64,000 nucleotides of DNA from Pseudorasbora parva (lineage: Eukaryota > Chordata > Actinopteri > Cypriniformes > Gobionidae): NCBI RefSeq assembly GCF_024679245.1, contig NC_090185.1:2473464-2537463 (forward strand), written 5' to 3'. The notes under the pieces are model-generated. The model was not told the DNA's origin. It saw nothing but the letters and a program-made list of their open reading frames with translations, and searched no databases. Below are positions 32,975 to 44,022 of this stretch, piece after piece. Within the stretch, counting starts at the first letter, position 1; each line of letters opens with the position of its first letter. A program made the translations under genes and the position numbers.

Positions 32975-33835
32975 TCAAGGTTTAGCTCTAAGACTATGTG
33001 CCAAATTACTAGAGAGAAGAGCAGCACCAGCCCAGGAGGGATGAATGCCGTCCATCTTCAACAGGTCAGGTCTGCCCCAAAAACTTTTCCAATTGTCTAT
33101 GAACCCTATGTTATTTTGCAGACACCACTTAGACAACCAGCCATTGAGTGATGATAATCTGCTAACTATTTCATCACTCCTTTTCGCGGGGAGAGGTCCA
33201 GAGAAATATACGGCTTTTGACATCGTACTTGCGAGATTACACACCTCTTTAATGTTAATTTTGGTGATCTCCGACTGGCGAAGTCGAACATCATTAGTGC
33301 CAACGTGAATAATAATCTTAGAGAATTTACGATTAGCTTTAGCCAGCACTTTTAAATTTGCTTTGATGTCAGGCGCTCTGGCTCCCGGTAAACATGTGAC
33401 TATGGTGGCTGGTGTCTCTATTTTCACATTCCGTGTAATAGAATCGCCAATAACTAGGGCACTTTCAACAGGATCCTCAGTGGGTGCGTCACTGAGTGGG
33501 GAGAACCTGTTTGATGTTCTAATCGGAACGGAAGAGCGGTTTTTTGATCCGCGACTATGCTTTCTCATCGTCACCCAGCCCTGCTGCACGGGCTCAGCCG
33601 GAACCAAACAATGAGTGTTCACTAAGCTAGTCGCATCCAAAGCAGTATCTAAAGCTGTTACATTCTCACTACTCTCACATAAAGCTTGGATGCGTGTCTC
33701 TAAATCTGAAATCTTCTCCGTCAGCCTGATTAATTCCTTACATTTATCACATGTGAAGCCCTGTTCGCCAACGGAGATAGATATGCTAAACATGTAGCAT
33801 GCAGTGCAAGTGACAATGACAGGAGAAGAAGACAT
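32975..33835 (-). CDS. L2 LINE ORF1 protein: zinc finger, coiled coil and SGNH esterase domain
   Basis: The product has 286 residues. Two CxxC pairs (C10/C13 and C29/C32) form a PHD-like zinc finger, followed by a short heptad-rich helix (about 34-55). The second half is an SGNH/GDSL-type hydrolase: block I GDS at 130-132 (VIGDSITRNV), block III GTND at 179-182 (HVGTNDVR), block V DGIH at 262-265 (MDGIHPSWAG). Such esterase ORF1s are known in CR1 and L2 elements and are thought to help nucleic-acid or membrane handling of the RNP; the substrate is unknown. The start has a purine at -3, and 132 bp separate it from ORF2. Confidence 0.85.
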   Translation of the reverse strand: MSSSPVIVTCTACYMFSISISVGEQGFTCDKCKELIRLTEKISDLETRIQALCESSENVTALDTALDATSLVNTHCLVPAEPVQQGWVTMRKHSRGSKNRSSVPIRTSNRFSPLSDAPTEDPVESALVIGDSITRNVKIETPATIVTCLPGARAPDIKANLKVLAKANRKFSKIIIHVGTNDVRLRQSEITKINIKEVCNLASTMSKAVYFSGPLPAKRSDEIVSRLSSLNGWLSKWCLQNNIGFIDNWKSFWGRPDLLKMDGIHPSWAGAALLSSNLAHSLRAKP

Positions 33836-34260
33836 GGCTTACCGTATTTGTTGATGAATCCAAAACTTACCACAGTTGTCTGATGGAGTCTTTTTAATAA
33901 TCCAACTCACCACAGTTGTCTATAGAACTCAGAAAACCGGAGACCTGGATGCTGGGATGGAAAGCTACCAGGCTAGCGAAAAGCTAACGTGTGGTAGTGA
34001 TTTAGATTAAAAGCTAGTAATGTCAAATTTAAATTGATAGGCTATATTAAACACTATATGGTGATGAGTAAGTTATATTTAGCAGTGTAAATTACAAAGA
34101 AAATATATCAAATAGAGATTCAAACACAGCTATACAGAGCTACAAACACTGTGGTGGCAGCAGCAGCAGGCAGACAGACAGGAGCAATCGATCAGGAACA
34201 ATCAATCAGCCAGGAGCAATCAGCCAGCCAGCCAGGAGCAATCAGCCAGACTCCTCAGCA
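33836..34260 (-). promoter_or_regulatory. L2 5' UTR / internal promoter region
   Basis: This 425-bp leader lies upstream of ORF1 on the minus strand. Its extreme 5' end holds two or three imperfect repeats of CTGGCTGATTGCTCCTGGC and (CTGT)-type runs (34150-34260). LINEs of this type transcribe from internal promoters, so the promoter role is inferred from position only. Confidence 0.45.
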
Positions 34261-34265
34261 GATAT

Positions 34266-35098
34266 GAGACTGCTTCAGCATTGGCTTCTCGGCCGAGTCC
34301 CGAGATGGGCGTGGCAACGCGGCACTCAGTGGGTGAGGATCACCCAGCCTGCCGCCATACCTTCAACCCGTGGTCAGACCCCTCGTTCCTGTGGGCCGGA
34401 GTGCCTCTGGAAAAGGTGTCCAGGCATGCTGTGGTCTTCACAGATACTTCGACCATGGGCTGGGGTGCCACGTACAACGGGCATGCAGTGTCAGGGGTTT
34501 GGACGGGCCCGCACCTGCATTGGCACATTAATTGCCTCGAGTTGCTAGCAATACATCATGCACCGAGCCACATCAAAGGTCGGTTACGGGACAAAGATGT
34601 ATTGGTCCGTATGGACAACACTGCGACCGTTGCGTACATCAACCGCCACGGTGGTCTATGCTCCTGTCGCATGTCGCAACTCGCCCCCATCTCCTCCTCT
34701 GGAGTCAGAAGTGTCTGAGGCGCTTCAGGCCATTCATATCCCTGCTGGGCGCAACCGTGTGGCCGACGGGCTGTCATGAGCTGCGCTCCCGGGAGAGTGG
34801 CGACTCCACCCCCAGGTGGTCCAGCTGATTGGTTCAGTTCGGGTGGCACAGGTCAACCTGGTTGCCTCCCCAGAAACGTCCCACTGCCAGTGGTTTTATT
34901 CGCTGACCGAGGGTACACTCGGCACGGATGCACTTGCGCACAGCTGGCTCTGGGCCTGCGCAAATATGCATTTTCCCCCAGTGAGCCTACTTGCACAGGC
35001 ACTGTGCAAGGGCAGGGAGGATGACGAGGAGGCCCTGTTGGTGGCCCTGTATTGGCCCCACCGGACCTGGTTCCCAGAATTCATGCTCCTCACGACAT
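34266..35098 (+). pseudogene. DIRS RNase H relic, continuation after the L2 insertion (block 2)
   Basis: Text continues directly from 29002: MRLLQHWLLGRVPRWAWQRG, then VVFTDTSTMGWGATYNGHAV, HINCLELLA and VRMDNTATVAYINRHGG. These are RNase H motifs with the catalytic D in FTDTS, E in LELL and D in RMDNT. The frame changes at about 34365 and again after NRHGG, so no full protein is made. The recombinase is absent: the DIRS sequence ends at about 35098 against Tc1. Confidence 0.8.
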
Positions 35099-35246
35099 GC
35101 ATACAACATTGGACATACAACAGCACACCTTCAGGGGTCTAGTGGAGTCAGGTCTGTTTGGCAGCAAAAGGGGATCAACGCAATATTAGAAAGGTGGTCA
35201 TAATGTTATGCCTGGTTGGTGTATACTTTTCATTTAAACATGTAAA

Positions 35247-35249
<3 letters not shown>

Positions 35250-35318
<69 letters not shown>
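35250..35318. repeat. (CA)n microsatellite joining Tc1 to duplicon B
   Basis: A pure CA tract of about 68 bp follows the Tc1 right end directly and runs straight into CTTTGCTGACCTCCTAAATG. Block 1 has two tracts and about 280 bp of other repeat at the same place. Confidence 0.9.
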
Positions 35319-35320
<2 letters not shown>

Positions 35321-36802
35321 TTGCTGACCTCCTAAATGTCTCTTAAACCAGATTCAGGGATCCAGTCTTCCTGACTCTGCAAGCTCACTGTCCTCACTCT
35401 CAGAAAGAATGACTAACTACTCAATCATGGTCCTTCTGCTCATAAAATGTTCTTGTTTCTATTTCCTGCAAGTATCAATAGATAGTAAAAACACTCAATA
35501 TTGGTGCATTCATTCATTCATATTGCCGGAACAAAAGTGGCCTAACTGCACAGTGTTGCCCTGAGGCAACAAAAAACAACACAGTTTAGTATTTAAATAA
35601 ACATTTTAACAATCAAACATACTTCTTTACATACTGATGCACAGTATTTTTTTATATGAAGTTATTTAAACATTAAAAAGTGATATTTTTTTAACCAATT
35701 GGTGACACTTTGTCCTTATGTGGCTTTGCTTCATGAAATGACTGCTCCATCCCCAAACAAAAGGTCACACCCACTTCAGCCTCTCATTTCATTCAACAGA
35801 CATGTCAGGTGATACTAAAAATAATAATAATAATAATAATTTTTAAGAGGCAGTGTGAGGCAGTTTTGATGTTGCCACAAAAACGCTGGTGTTGATTGGC
35901 ATATTTCATGTTTACGTTCATTTAAAAGACATAACCGACTATGTTTACGATGATACTCGACAAGACCAACATTTTGAGAATTTTGTGTGAATAATCACGC
36001 CCTGTGCGACATGTGGCGTGTGTGCTGGTTGCTGTGCTACGTGAGAAACCGGACTGGCGCCGGCTTTACACTGCACGCGCAAGCAGAGCGCTGGCAGGGC
36101 AGAAGCAGTGTGTATGGAGAGCCGGAGCCGCGCACCCCGCATTCACACAGGCAGCGTTTGTCTCACGCAGCTGAACCGCGGCTTGTGTGTTGCAAATACA
36201 GACGAATAATTGTCCATTCTGTCTGCTGCAAATACAACCGTGTTCCCCTTTGTCCCCAAAACACATGCATATAACATGCTGTAAATAGGTGGTTTACATG
36301 ATAAAAGTAACCTTAAAGTTAAGATATGCCTCTAGGTTCAATCATTTAAACGGGCTGTTGAAGTTTAGGCAAAAACGTATGGCAGTGATGCCTTTTCATG
36401 CATTTCATTAATTTTTTTCACAGTGCAGGATGTCATGTGGTGATAGTGAAACTCACGGAACACTTCACTAAATGATTTTATGGTGAAATTTGCTGTTTTT
36501 CATGTTCATCAGGTTAATTTGATCAAGAACTATGCACTGTGGCTTTAATTCAGCATGAGCAGCACGGCAAAAATAGACTTAGTGCCGAAACGATGCAGCA
36601 CTGCTGCTTCTGCCCTGCTAACGCGTGCAGTGTGAAACCAGCCGGACAGACACTTTATAGTTTATGAGCGCTTTAATATTTAAATAGGCAAAGCTTAGAA
36701 ATGCACAATTGATCAACTTCAGTGAAGATGCAGCACTGGCTCGAGTGCAAGCCCTGCATTTAGTTGTAGTATTTATGCATTTGCACTGCAAATGAGCAAT
36801 GA

Positions 36803-37486
36803 GTGTGTCTGTGTAGTGCAGTGGTGTGTATTATTAGTTTTGGTGTATTCTTGCGGTGTGTGTGGGAGTTACCATTTGTTTGGTCATTGCCACGTTGTGA
36901 GTTAGCATTTGTTGGGGGCGTGGCCAGCAAGGTATTAAAAGCCTCATGTGTTTGTAGCATTTGGCTAGAGGTGTAGCATTGATTGACTGATAGACAACTA
37001 CTCTGTAAGTGTTTGTAACTTTTGTCATTTGATTGTTTGTTCATTTGTTGTTGGATAAGTGTGTCTGTGTAGTGCAGTGGTGTGGTGTGTATTATTAGTT
37101 TTGGTGTATTCTCGCGGTGTGTGTGGGAGTTAGCATTTGTTTGGTCATTGCCACGTTGTGAGTTAGCATTTGTTGGGGGCGTGGCCAGCAAGGTATTAAA
37201 AGCCTCATGTGTTTGTAGCATTTGGCTAGAGGTGTAGCATTGATTGACTGATAGACAACTACTCTGTAAGTGTTTGTAACTTTTGTCATTTGATTGTTTG
37301 TTCATTTGTTGTTGGATAAGTGTGTCTGTGTAATGCAGTGGTGTGGTGTGTATTATTAGTTTTGGTGTATTCTCGCGGTGTGTGTGGAAGTTAGCATTTG
37401 TTTGGTCATTGCCACGTTGTGAGTGAGCGTTTGTTGGGGGCGTTCCCAACTGCTTTCATTAACGATACTCAGGTGAGTATAAATAG
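36803..37486 (+). promoter_or_regulatory. LINE 5' tandem monomers (261-bp period), likely promoter units, copy B
   Basis: Two complete monomers start at about 36803 and 37059; a third starts at about 37320 and diverges after GGGGGCG at 37435. Each full monomer has a GC-box-like GGGGGCGTGGC about 10 bp before TATTAAAAG (TATA-like, 36933 and 37194). The diverged last unit has TATAAATA at 37478-37485, just before the minisatellite leader. This layout resembles promoter monomers of rodent L1, which is inference here. Confidence 0.6.
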
Positions 37487-37529
37487 CGTGATAGTCCGCG
37501 GCAGAGGAAGCAGCAGTGTGAAGCCCTCC

Positions 37530-37900
37530 TTGTGTGAAGACCGACGAGTGTAAAGACTTCAATTCTTCCCTGTGCAAGACCGACGAGTGTAAAGACTTCA
37601 ACTCTTCCCTGTGCAAGACCGACGAGTGTCAAGACTTCAACTCTTCCCTGTGCAAGACCAACGAGTGTAAAGACTTCAACTCTTCCCTGTGCAAGACCGA
37701 CGAATGTCAAGACTTCAACTCTTCCCTGTGCAAGACCAACGAGTGTAGACTTCAACTCTTCCCAGAGCAAGACCAACGAGTGTAAAGACTTCAACTCTTC
37801 CCTGTGCAAGACCGACGAGTGTAAAGACTTCAACTCTTCTCTGTGCAAGACCGACGAGTGTCAAGACTTCAACTCTTCCCTGTGCAACTCCTCCCGAGCA
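37530..37900 (+). repeat. 39-bp in-frame minisatellite (13-residue repeat), nine units, copy B
   Basis: The unit AAGACCGACGAGTGTAAAGA...CCCTGTGC is 39 bp and reads as KTDECKDFNSSLC when translated from the ATG-like start at 37534. Variants KTNEC and CQDFN occur. Unit six has lost bases, so the frame breaks at about 37745. Copy C has five units and stays open. The array lies between the TATA-bearing leader and the main ORF, so it may be 5' UTR rather than protein. Confidence 0.8.
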
Positions 37901-38000
37901 AGGACCCCGGCAAGGCACTTGAGTATCATCTTCCTTTTCATTATTTGCGTTCGGTTCTTTTCTAATTCCTATCTGGCCTTTTCTCTGATCTGTATTCACC

Positions 38001-40860
38001 ATGTGTTTTCAAATCTCAACTATTACTACTAGCACTCGTAAATCACGCTCTGTACGCACGAGACGCCGCAATCCTAATAATTTGTGCTATATCCTAACAT
38101 CCTCTGCTACTTTACTCTCTATTCCAATTGGTCTCTGGAATTGCCAGTCTGCTGTAAACAAAGCAGACTTTATTTCATCTATTGGGACTCATTCTCAGCT
38201 CAGCCTCATGGCCCTAACTGAGACCTGGATCAAACCAGAGGACACTGCCACTCCTGCAGCCCTCTCAACCAATTTAACTTTTTCACACACTCCTCGGACT
38301 ATTGGGAGGGGTGGGGGTACTGGTTTGCTTATCTCAAATGATTAGAAATGTTATCCCTTACCATCTCTACCAGCCATTTCATTTGAATCGCACTCAATCA
38401 CTACTACTCACCCTGTTAAAATCCATGTGGTAGTGGTCTATCGTCCTCCAGGTCACCTCGGTAACTTTGTGGAGGAGTTGGATGTGTTACTTTCTAGCTT
38501 CCCTGAGGATGGCACTCCACTGATTCTGCTTAGTGACTTCAACATCCATCTTGATAAACACCTAGCTGCAGACTTCAGCACTCTACTGACTTCATTTGAC
38601 CTTAAGTTCAAATCTATCTACTACGGCTACTCACAGATCAGGTAACCAATTAGACCTCGTCTACACACGCAACTGCTCCATGGACAACACTTTAGTTACT
38701 CCATTACACACCTCAGACCACTTTCTCATCACTCTTAACCTCATACTGACTCCTGATACAACACGTACTCCTACACAGATTACCTTTCGGCGTAATCTAC
38801 GCTCACTCTCTCCCTCTCGCCTATCCACTATGGTATCATCTTCACTCCCTCCACCTGCTCAGTTCTCAGCACTGGACACTAACAGTGCTACCGACACTCT
38901 TTGCTCCACTCTAACATCCTCCTTGGACAGTTTTTGCCCCCTTTCATCCAGACCAGCCCGCCCCACCCCATCTGCCCCCTGGCTGTCTGATGTTCTGCGT
39001 GAACATCACTCTGGACTCAGGGCAGCAGAGAGGAAATGGCGGAAATCTAAAAACTATACTGACCTTACCTTGTATCAGTCTCTTCTTTCTCTACAAATGT
39101 CTCCACTGCTAAAACAACATACTACCACAACAAAATCAACAATTGCTCTGACTCTCGTAAACTCTTTAAAACATTCTCCTCTCTCCTTTGTCCTCCTCCT
39201 CCCCCTCCTTCATCAACTCTTACCGCTGATGACTTTGCATCATTTTTCACAAACAAAACAGCTCTCATCAGCAACCAGTTCTCCTCACCACAAACTGACA
39301 TGCACATCTCAACAACTAACATGAACACGCTTCCATCCTTCTCTCCGCTCTCCGAGGCAGATTTTTCTAAACTCATCCTTTCCAATCACCCTACTACCTG
39401 TCCACTTGATCCTATACCCACTCACCTCCTTCAGGCCATTTCTTCTTCAATCACTCCTGCACTCACTCACATTGTCAACACTTCTCTTCACACGGGAACC
39501 TTTCCCACAGCATTTAAGCAGGCTCGGGTAGCCCCACTGCTTAAGAAACCCTCTCTGAATCCAGCACTTTAAGAAAACTACCGACCGGTATCCCTTCTGC
39601 CTTTCATTGCAAAGACCCTTGAGCGAGTTGTGTTCAATCAACTCTCTATGTTTCTTGAACAGGACAACCTCCTAGACAACAACCAATCCGGCTTCAAAAG
39701 CGGCCATTCGACTGAGACTGCCTTGCTCTCGGTAACTGAGGCACTGAGACTGGCAAAAGCAGCTTCCAAATCCTCAGTGCTCATCCTGTTGGATCTGTCT
39801 GCTGCTTTTGACACAGTTAACCACCAGATCCTTCTGTCAACACTTAAGAAGACGGGGATCTCAGGAACTGCCATCCAGTGGTTCAGGTCTTACCTCTCAG
39901 GTAGGTCCTACAGGGTGTCATGGAGAGGTGAAGTGTCTAAGTCACATCATCTAGCTACTGGGGTTCCACAGGGCTCAGTCCTGGGACCACTTCTCTTCTC
40001 CATCTACATGTCATCATTAGGTTCTGTCATTCAGAAACACGGCTTCTCCTATCACTGCTATGCTGATGACACTCAACTCTACTTCTCATTTCAACCAGAT
40101 GATCCTACAGTCAGTGTTCGTATCGCTGCCTGTCTGACAGACATTTCTGACTGGATGAAGGAGCATCACCTTCAACCAACGTTTTCTCAACCAACCCAGC
40201 ACTTCATCAAAATTTCTCCATTCAGCTTGGTTCATTGACCATAACTCCATCCAGGACAGCCAGGAATCTTGGAGTTGTGATTGATGACCAGTTAAACTTC
40301 ACTGACCACATTACTGCAACAGCCCGGTCCTGCAGATTTGCTTTATACAACATTAGAAAGATCAGACCCTTCCTATCAGAACAGGCTGCACAACTCCTGG
40401 TTCAAGCTCTTGTTCTCTCCAGACTGGACTATTGTAATGCTCTTCTGGCTGGGCTTCCAGCATGCACTATCAAACCCTTGCAGCTGATCCAGAATGCAGC
40501 GGCGAGAGTGGTCTTTAATGAGCCGAAGAGAGCTCATGTTACGCCTCTCTTCATCAAACTGCACTGGTTGCCAATGGCTGCTCGCATCAAATTCAAGGCA
40601 CTAGTTCTCGCCTACAAAACAACCACTGGCTCTGCACCAATATACCTAAACTCACTTGTTCAGACTTACACACCCTCCAGAAGCTTGCGTTCTGCGAGTT
40701 AGCGGCGCCTCGTGGTTCCATCCCAAAGAGGCATGAAATCGCTCTCACGGACATTTTCCTGGACCGTTCCCACCTGGTGGAATGACCTGCCAATCTCAAT
40801 TCGTGCTGCCGAGTCTGTAGCCATTTTTAAACAACATCTTAAGACACATCTCTTCCAATT
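38001..40860 (+). pseudogene. LINE ORF2 (endonuclease-RT), copy B, broken
   Basis: The start MCFQISTITT at 38001 has A at -3. Endonuclease motifs: LTETWIKPED, VVVYRPPGH, LSDFNIHLD, SDHFLITLN. RT motifs: [55 protein letters not shown]-terminus: DYCNALLAGLP, LIQNAAARVVFNEP, LHWLP. Lesions: TAG at 38343-38345, a frameshift near 38610, a frame change near 39100, TAA at about 39570, a deletion of about 31 bp near 40175, and TAG at about 40700. The frameshift at 38610 and the TAA at 39570 are shared with copy C; the others are private. The YADD box is still intact here. Confidence 0.88.
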
Positions 40861-41964
40861 GCACTTGACCAATACAGAATAGCACTTACTGATCACCACA
40901 GCAACGACCAAAAAGCGCACACTCCTGGATCATATCTACGTCTCTCATCCGGATTTGTGCCTTCAGGCAGGTATGTTACATAGTTACATATCATAACTAT
41001 CAAAATCCGGTGTACTATATTTTGCGTATGTGAGTTTTTGTTGAAGATGGCTATTGCTGCGCGTTTAGCTAGAATGCCATACAAAACCAACCCATTGGGC
41101 CACTGAATCTGCATTAACGACAACAGCTGGGGCAACAGCCTTAGTCCTAATGGGTTGTTATCATAGCTATCAAAATCCAGTGTTCTGTATTTTGCGTACG
41201 TGAGTTTTTGTTGTAGGTGGCTATTGTAGATGGCTATTAAAAAAAAAAAAAAAATTGTGTACTGTGCTAATTAATTGAGACTTCTTACAGCTCTTACAGG
41301 TTGTTGGCCTTGTTTGTTTCGTTGCTTCTATTGCTCTCCCCTTTTTTGTAAGTCGCTTTGGATAAAAGCGTCTGCTAAATGATTAAATGTAAATGTAATG
41401 CAAATACAATTGCTTAAATCATGTTATGAGATTGTTTTAGTTATAAAACTCTGAATATACAATGTAAAAGTGTTAGACAAAATTAAATAATAGGCCTACT
41501 TTTAGATGGGAAACTAAAGCCTCCAGTATGAGGCAGCAAGTGTTAAAGATTGAGTCAATTAATCCTACAACAGATTCATTCAAAATGGCTGTATCAACGC
41601 TCGAGTATTCCAAAGCCTGCAAATTTTCTATTGTTGATATAATCTTAAACATATACTTTTGTACAGTCATGAAGTGTGAAAACCCCTGTCGCTGATCCAT
41701 CGGTGTGTGTGAACACAGCAGTGCAGTACAAAAGAGCAGCGATTGTCATTAAAACAGCAGGAGAACATGAATCTGAGTCTTTTCATGGTGAGAGACAGAA
41801 GCCAATTGATTCAACTCGCGTATGAGAACATCCCAATGCAGTCAAAGTCTGGTGGCAAACAGTGAATGAACATTAGTGAAGAACAAAGAAGAGAAGGGGA
41901 GGGAAAATTGGATTGGTGTGTCAAATTCACTGTGTATTCTGACAGCTTTCTATCAGAACCAACA

Positions 41965-42748
41965 TTAAAGGGTTACTTCAGCGATTAGCATATGGCTTTG
42001 TATCAGTAGAAACCCTGGAGTATATTCAAATTATTGTGCTTTCCCCCCTCATATCCCACTCAGACGAGAGATTTATGCATTTTATTTCTGGAAAAATTCC
42101 TCCTATGATGCAAATTGACGATTTTTGCATCATCGGAGGAATGTTTGCCCAAAGGCTAAAGACTACAGCCAGCAGAGGGAGCCATTTCCGCATGTTTTGA
42201 ATCCGCGCATGGGGGATGGAGATTACACCTCAGCTTGCAGAGAGAACTCAGCTGGCAGCTACAGGCACTCATTTAAACGGAGCTATGGTGTGCAATGTAA
42301 GTCTTTTAACTTCTCAAATTAATTTCTATGAAAGTTAAGCTTGTAAAAAAGGCATGAACTGAAAAGCGCCAGACTGAACTCGCGTTGTGAATGTATGCCG
42401 CGAGTGTAGTCGCGATTACCTCAGCTCTCATCACTCGTGCAGTTAGTGCTCAGTGCTGTGATACTCGCGCGGTGACTCATTCATTATATTGAACAGACAC
42501 GTTCAGTTTTTAATTGTAGTGTCTCCTCTAACTCAGTCACTGTAATCAAGTTGGTGGCATTGGGAATGGCACAGGGCAGCGAAGCATTCTGGGAATTGTA
42601 GTCTTTCATCCCCATGGGACAAAAATACATTTTCTGTCTTTTCTCAGTCTAGAAGACACCAAATTCAAAAATAATTTCACATTTCTACTACATTGATGAC
42701 CCAGTTTAAATACAGATTCATCTTCCCAGCGCTGAAGTACCCCTTTAA
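41965..42748. mobile_element. TTAA-flanked MITE, copy B
   Basis: Same insertion as at 25016-25796, with TTAA at both ends and the AGGGTTACTTCAGCG / AGGGGTACTTCAGCG inverted ends. It contains a short AAA expansion near 42346 relative to copy A. Confidence 0.85.
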
Positions 42749-43318
42749 CTTCTGGAGCAAATTGAGCTCCAGTAGCTCGTCTGTTTGATCGGACCACACG
42801 GGCCAGCCTTCGAGTAAACCCTGAGTTCTGTTCAGTTCATCGTCCGGTATCGTCTACGTTACGTGATTGTGTTTCTCCTCATGATTCTCCTGTGTGTTGT
42901 GTGGATTATTAGATTAAAGACGGTTCTTTGAGTTATTTCCTGAGTCGTGCGCTTCACTACAGCCACCGTTGCTGACACTAACAGTGAATGTTAATCTTCT
43001 TCAACTCATTTAACCAGTAATTTATCACATGATACAGAACAGAAGCAACTGAAGCCATAAAAACACATTTAAAACTCACCAATCAGACGCCACAAACAGA
43101 GCAAAAGTAATTTGAGGAACATTTTCTTCATCGGTCCACGATAGCGACTCTTAAAATGGCTGCTAACCCTCAGATTGATCTGAAACACTGAACTGTGATA
43201 TTTATCTGGTTGTGTGTGAATCCTCCCCTAACCTCAGTAAGTTTCCACTCACACATCCGTCTCCTTTAACATCACGGAAATCAACACGCTTTTGCTGATC
43301 TTAAACCTAAACCTACCC

Positions 43319-43530
43319 AACACACACACACACACACACACTGCCCCTAAACCTACATATCACACACACACACACACACACACTGCCCCTAAACCTACCC
43401 ATCACAGAAAACATTCTGCATTTTTACTTTCTCATAAAAACTCCTCCTGTGTGATTTATAAGCCTTTTGAAAAGTGGGGACATGGGTAATGTCCTCATAT
43501 TTCACCCTCTGCTGTAATACCTGTAATACT
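43319..43530. repeat. (CA)n with CCTAAACCTACC units, copy B
   Basis: Counterpart of 26379-26595, with shorter CA tracts (43319-43341 and 43360-43382). Confidence 0.8.
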
Positions 43531-44022
43531 TAAATACACTTAATAAAAATAAAGAAAAATTAAAAATTAAAGCAGTTTACTTCTTTTTGCTAAGGGTTGT
43601 GTGGAGTGGAAGATATGAGCTTCTTTTCAGAAAGATAAAATGAAGAGACGCTTCAGCCACAAACTACTGACACGCACAGAGACGACAAACATCCAGCAGA
43701 CGGTTTATCCACCCGCCAGATCAGACCAGACACACTGATGTTTGAACCGATTAAATTAAATGGAAAAAACATCACATGACTAATTTGACTCAAAAGCCAG
43801 TAAGCCACATGTATAATGGTGGGGGGTGGGGGTGACCTTATTTCATATTATTTATATATCTTTCCTTTTACATTTTACATGAGTTTTTATTTTTGAAGGA
43901 AAAAAACGCCACCCCCATTTTTTGGGAGCTTGAGGGTCCTTGATAATATAACCATTATAGAAAAAGTTTTATTTGGTCAAATATCAATCGCAAACGGTTC
44001 AAACAAATCACAAACAATAAAT
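43531..44022. repeat. Module preceding the Tc1 insertion, copy 3
   Basis: Near-identical to 26596-27088 and similar to 17594-18105. No gene. Confidence 0.8.

Larger units (their letters stand above)
28998..34265 (-). mobile_element. Full-length L2-type LINE with intact ORF1 and ORF2
   Basis: The element (29003-34260, 5,258 bp, minus strand) is flanked by GATAT at 28998-29002 and 34261-34265. The uninterrupted target is seen at 45773 and 48852 (CTGCTTGATATGAGACTGC). Its 3' end is AAAGCGCTATATAAATAAAG then (TTGAT)n-type repeats, an L2 hallmark. The 5' UTR of about 425 bp ends in tandem CTGGCTGATTGCTCCTGG words. Both ORFs are open, so this copy may be young and mobilisation-competent. Confidence 0.9.
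27089..35222 (+). mobile_element. Tc1 transposon split by DIRS, itself split by a full-length L2 (block 2)
   Basis: This is a three-level nest. The Tc1 left end is at 27089 (ATCAGGCATAATATTATGAC). DIRS begins at 27508, immediately after Tc1 ...AATGCTGGTT. L2 occupies 29003-34260. DIRS resumes at 34266 and ends by deletion at about 35098, where the Tc1 tail (CACACCTTCAGGGGTCTAGT) resumes up to the right terminal repeat at about 35222. The DIRS recombinase, the DIRS right end and the Tc1 catalytic domain are all deleted. Confidence 0.85.
36787..41405 (+). mobile_element. LINE (L2/Rex1-like) with 5' tandem monomers, copy B
   Basis: Flanked by TGCAAAT at 36787-36793 and 41399-41405; the element is 36794-41398. 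Order: three 261-bp monomers (the last partial), a 39-bp minisatellite, an endonuclease/RT ORF (broken), a 3' UTR with a direct repeat (40995-41050 and 41165-41220), and the tail CGCTTTGGATAAAAGCGTCT...AAATGTAAATGTAA. The tail is the widespread fish LINE/SINE 3' end used for RT recognition. The copy is full-length in structure but carries inactivating mutations. Confidence 0.88.
35319..43530. repeat. Duplicon copy B (with LINE insertion)
   Basis: Homologous to 22967-26595 over its whole length, apart from a 4.6-kb LINE at 36794-41398. Small differences include a shorter (ATA)n tract and a 10-bp loss at about 43135 (GTGCACTGAAAAGCCCACG reduced to GTCCACG). No host gene is visible. Confidence 0.85.

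Noticed and set aside
37459..37848. Antisense open frame with AQGRVEV(F/L)T repeats
   Set aside because: It is the reverse reading of the 39-bp minisatellite. A period divisible by three keeps several frames open by chance.
37530..37900. Regular 39-bp repeats that might suggest a CRISPR array
   Set aside because: The repeats are directly adjacent with no unique spacers, lie in a vertebrate LINE leader, and vary in the body of the unit. It is a minisatellite.
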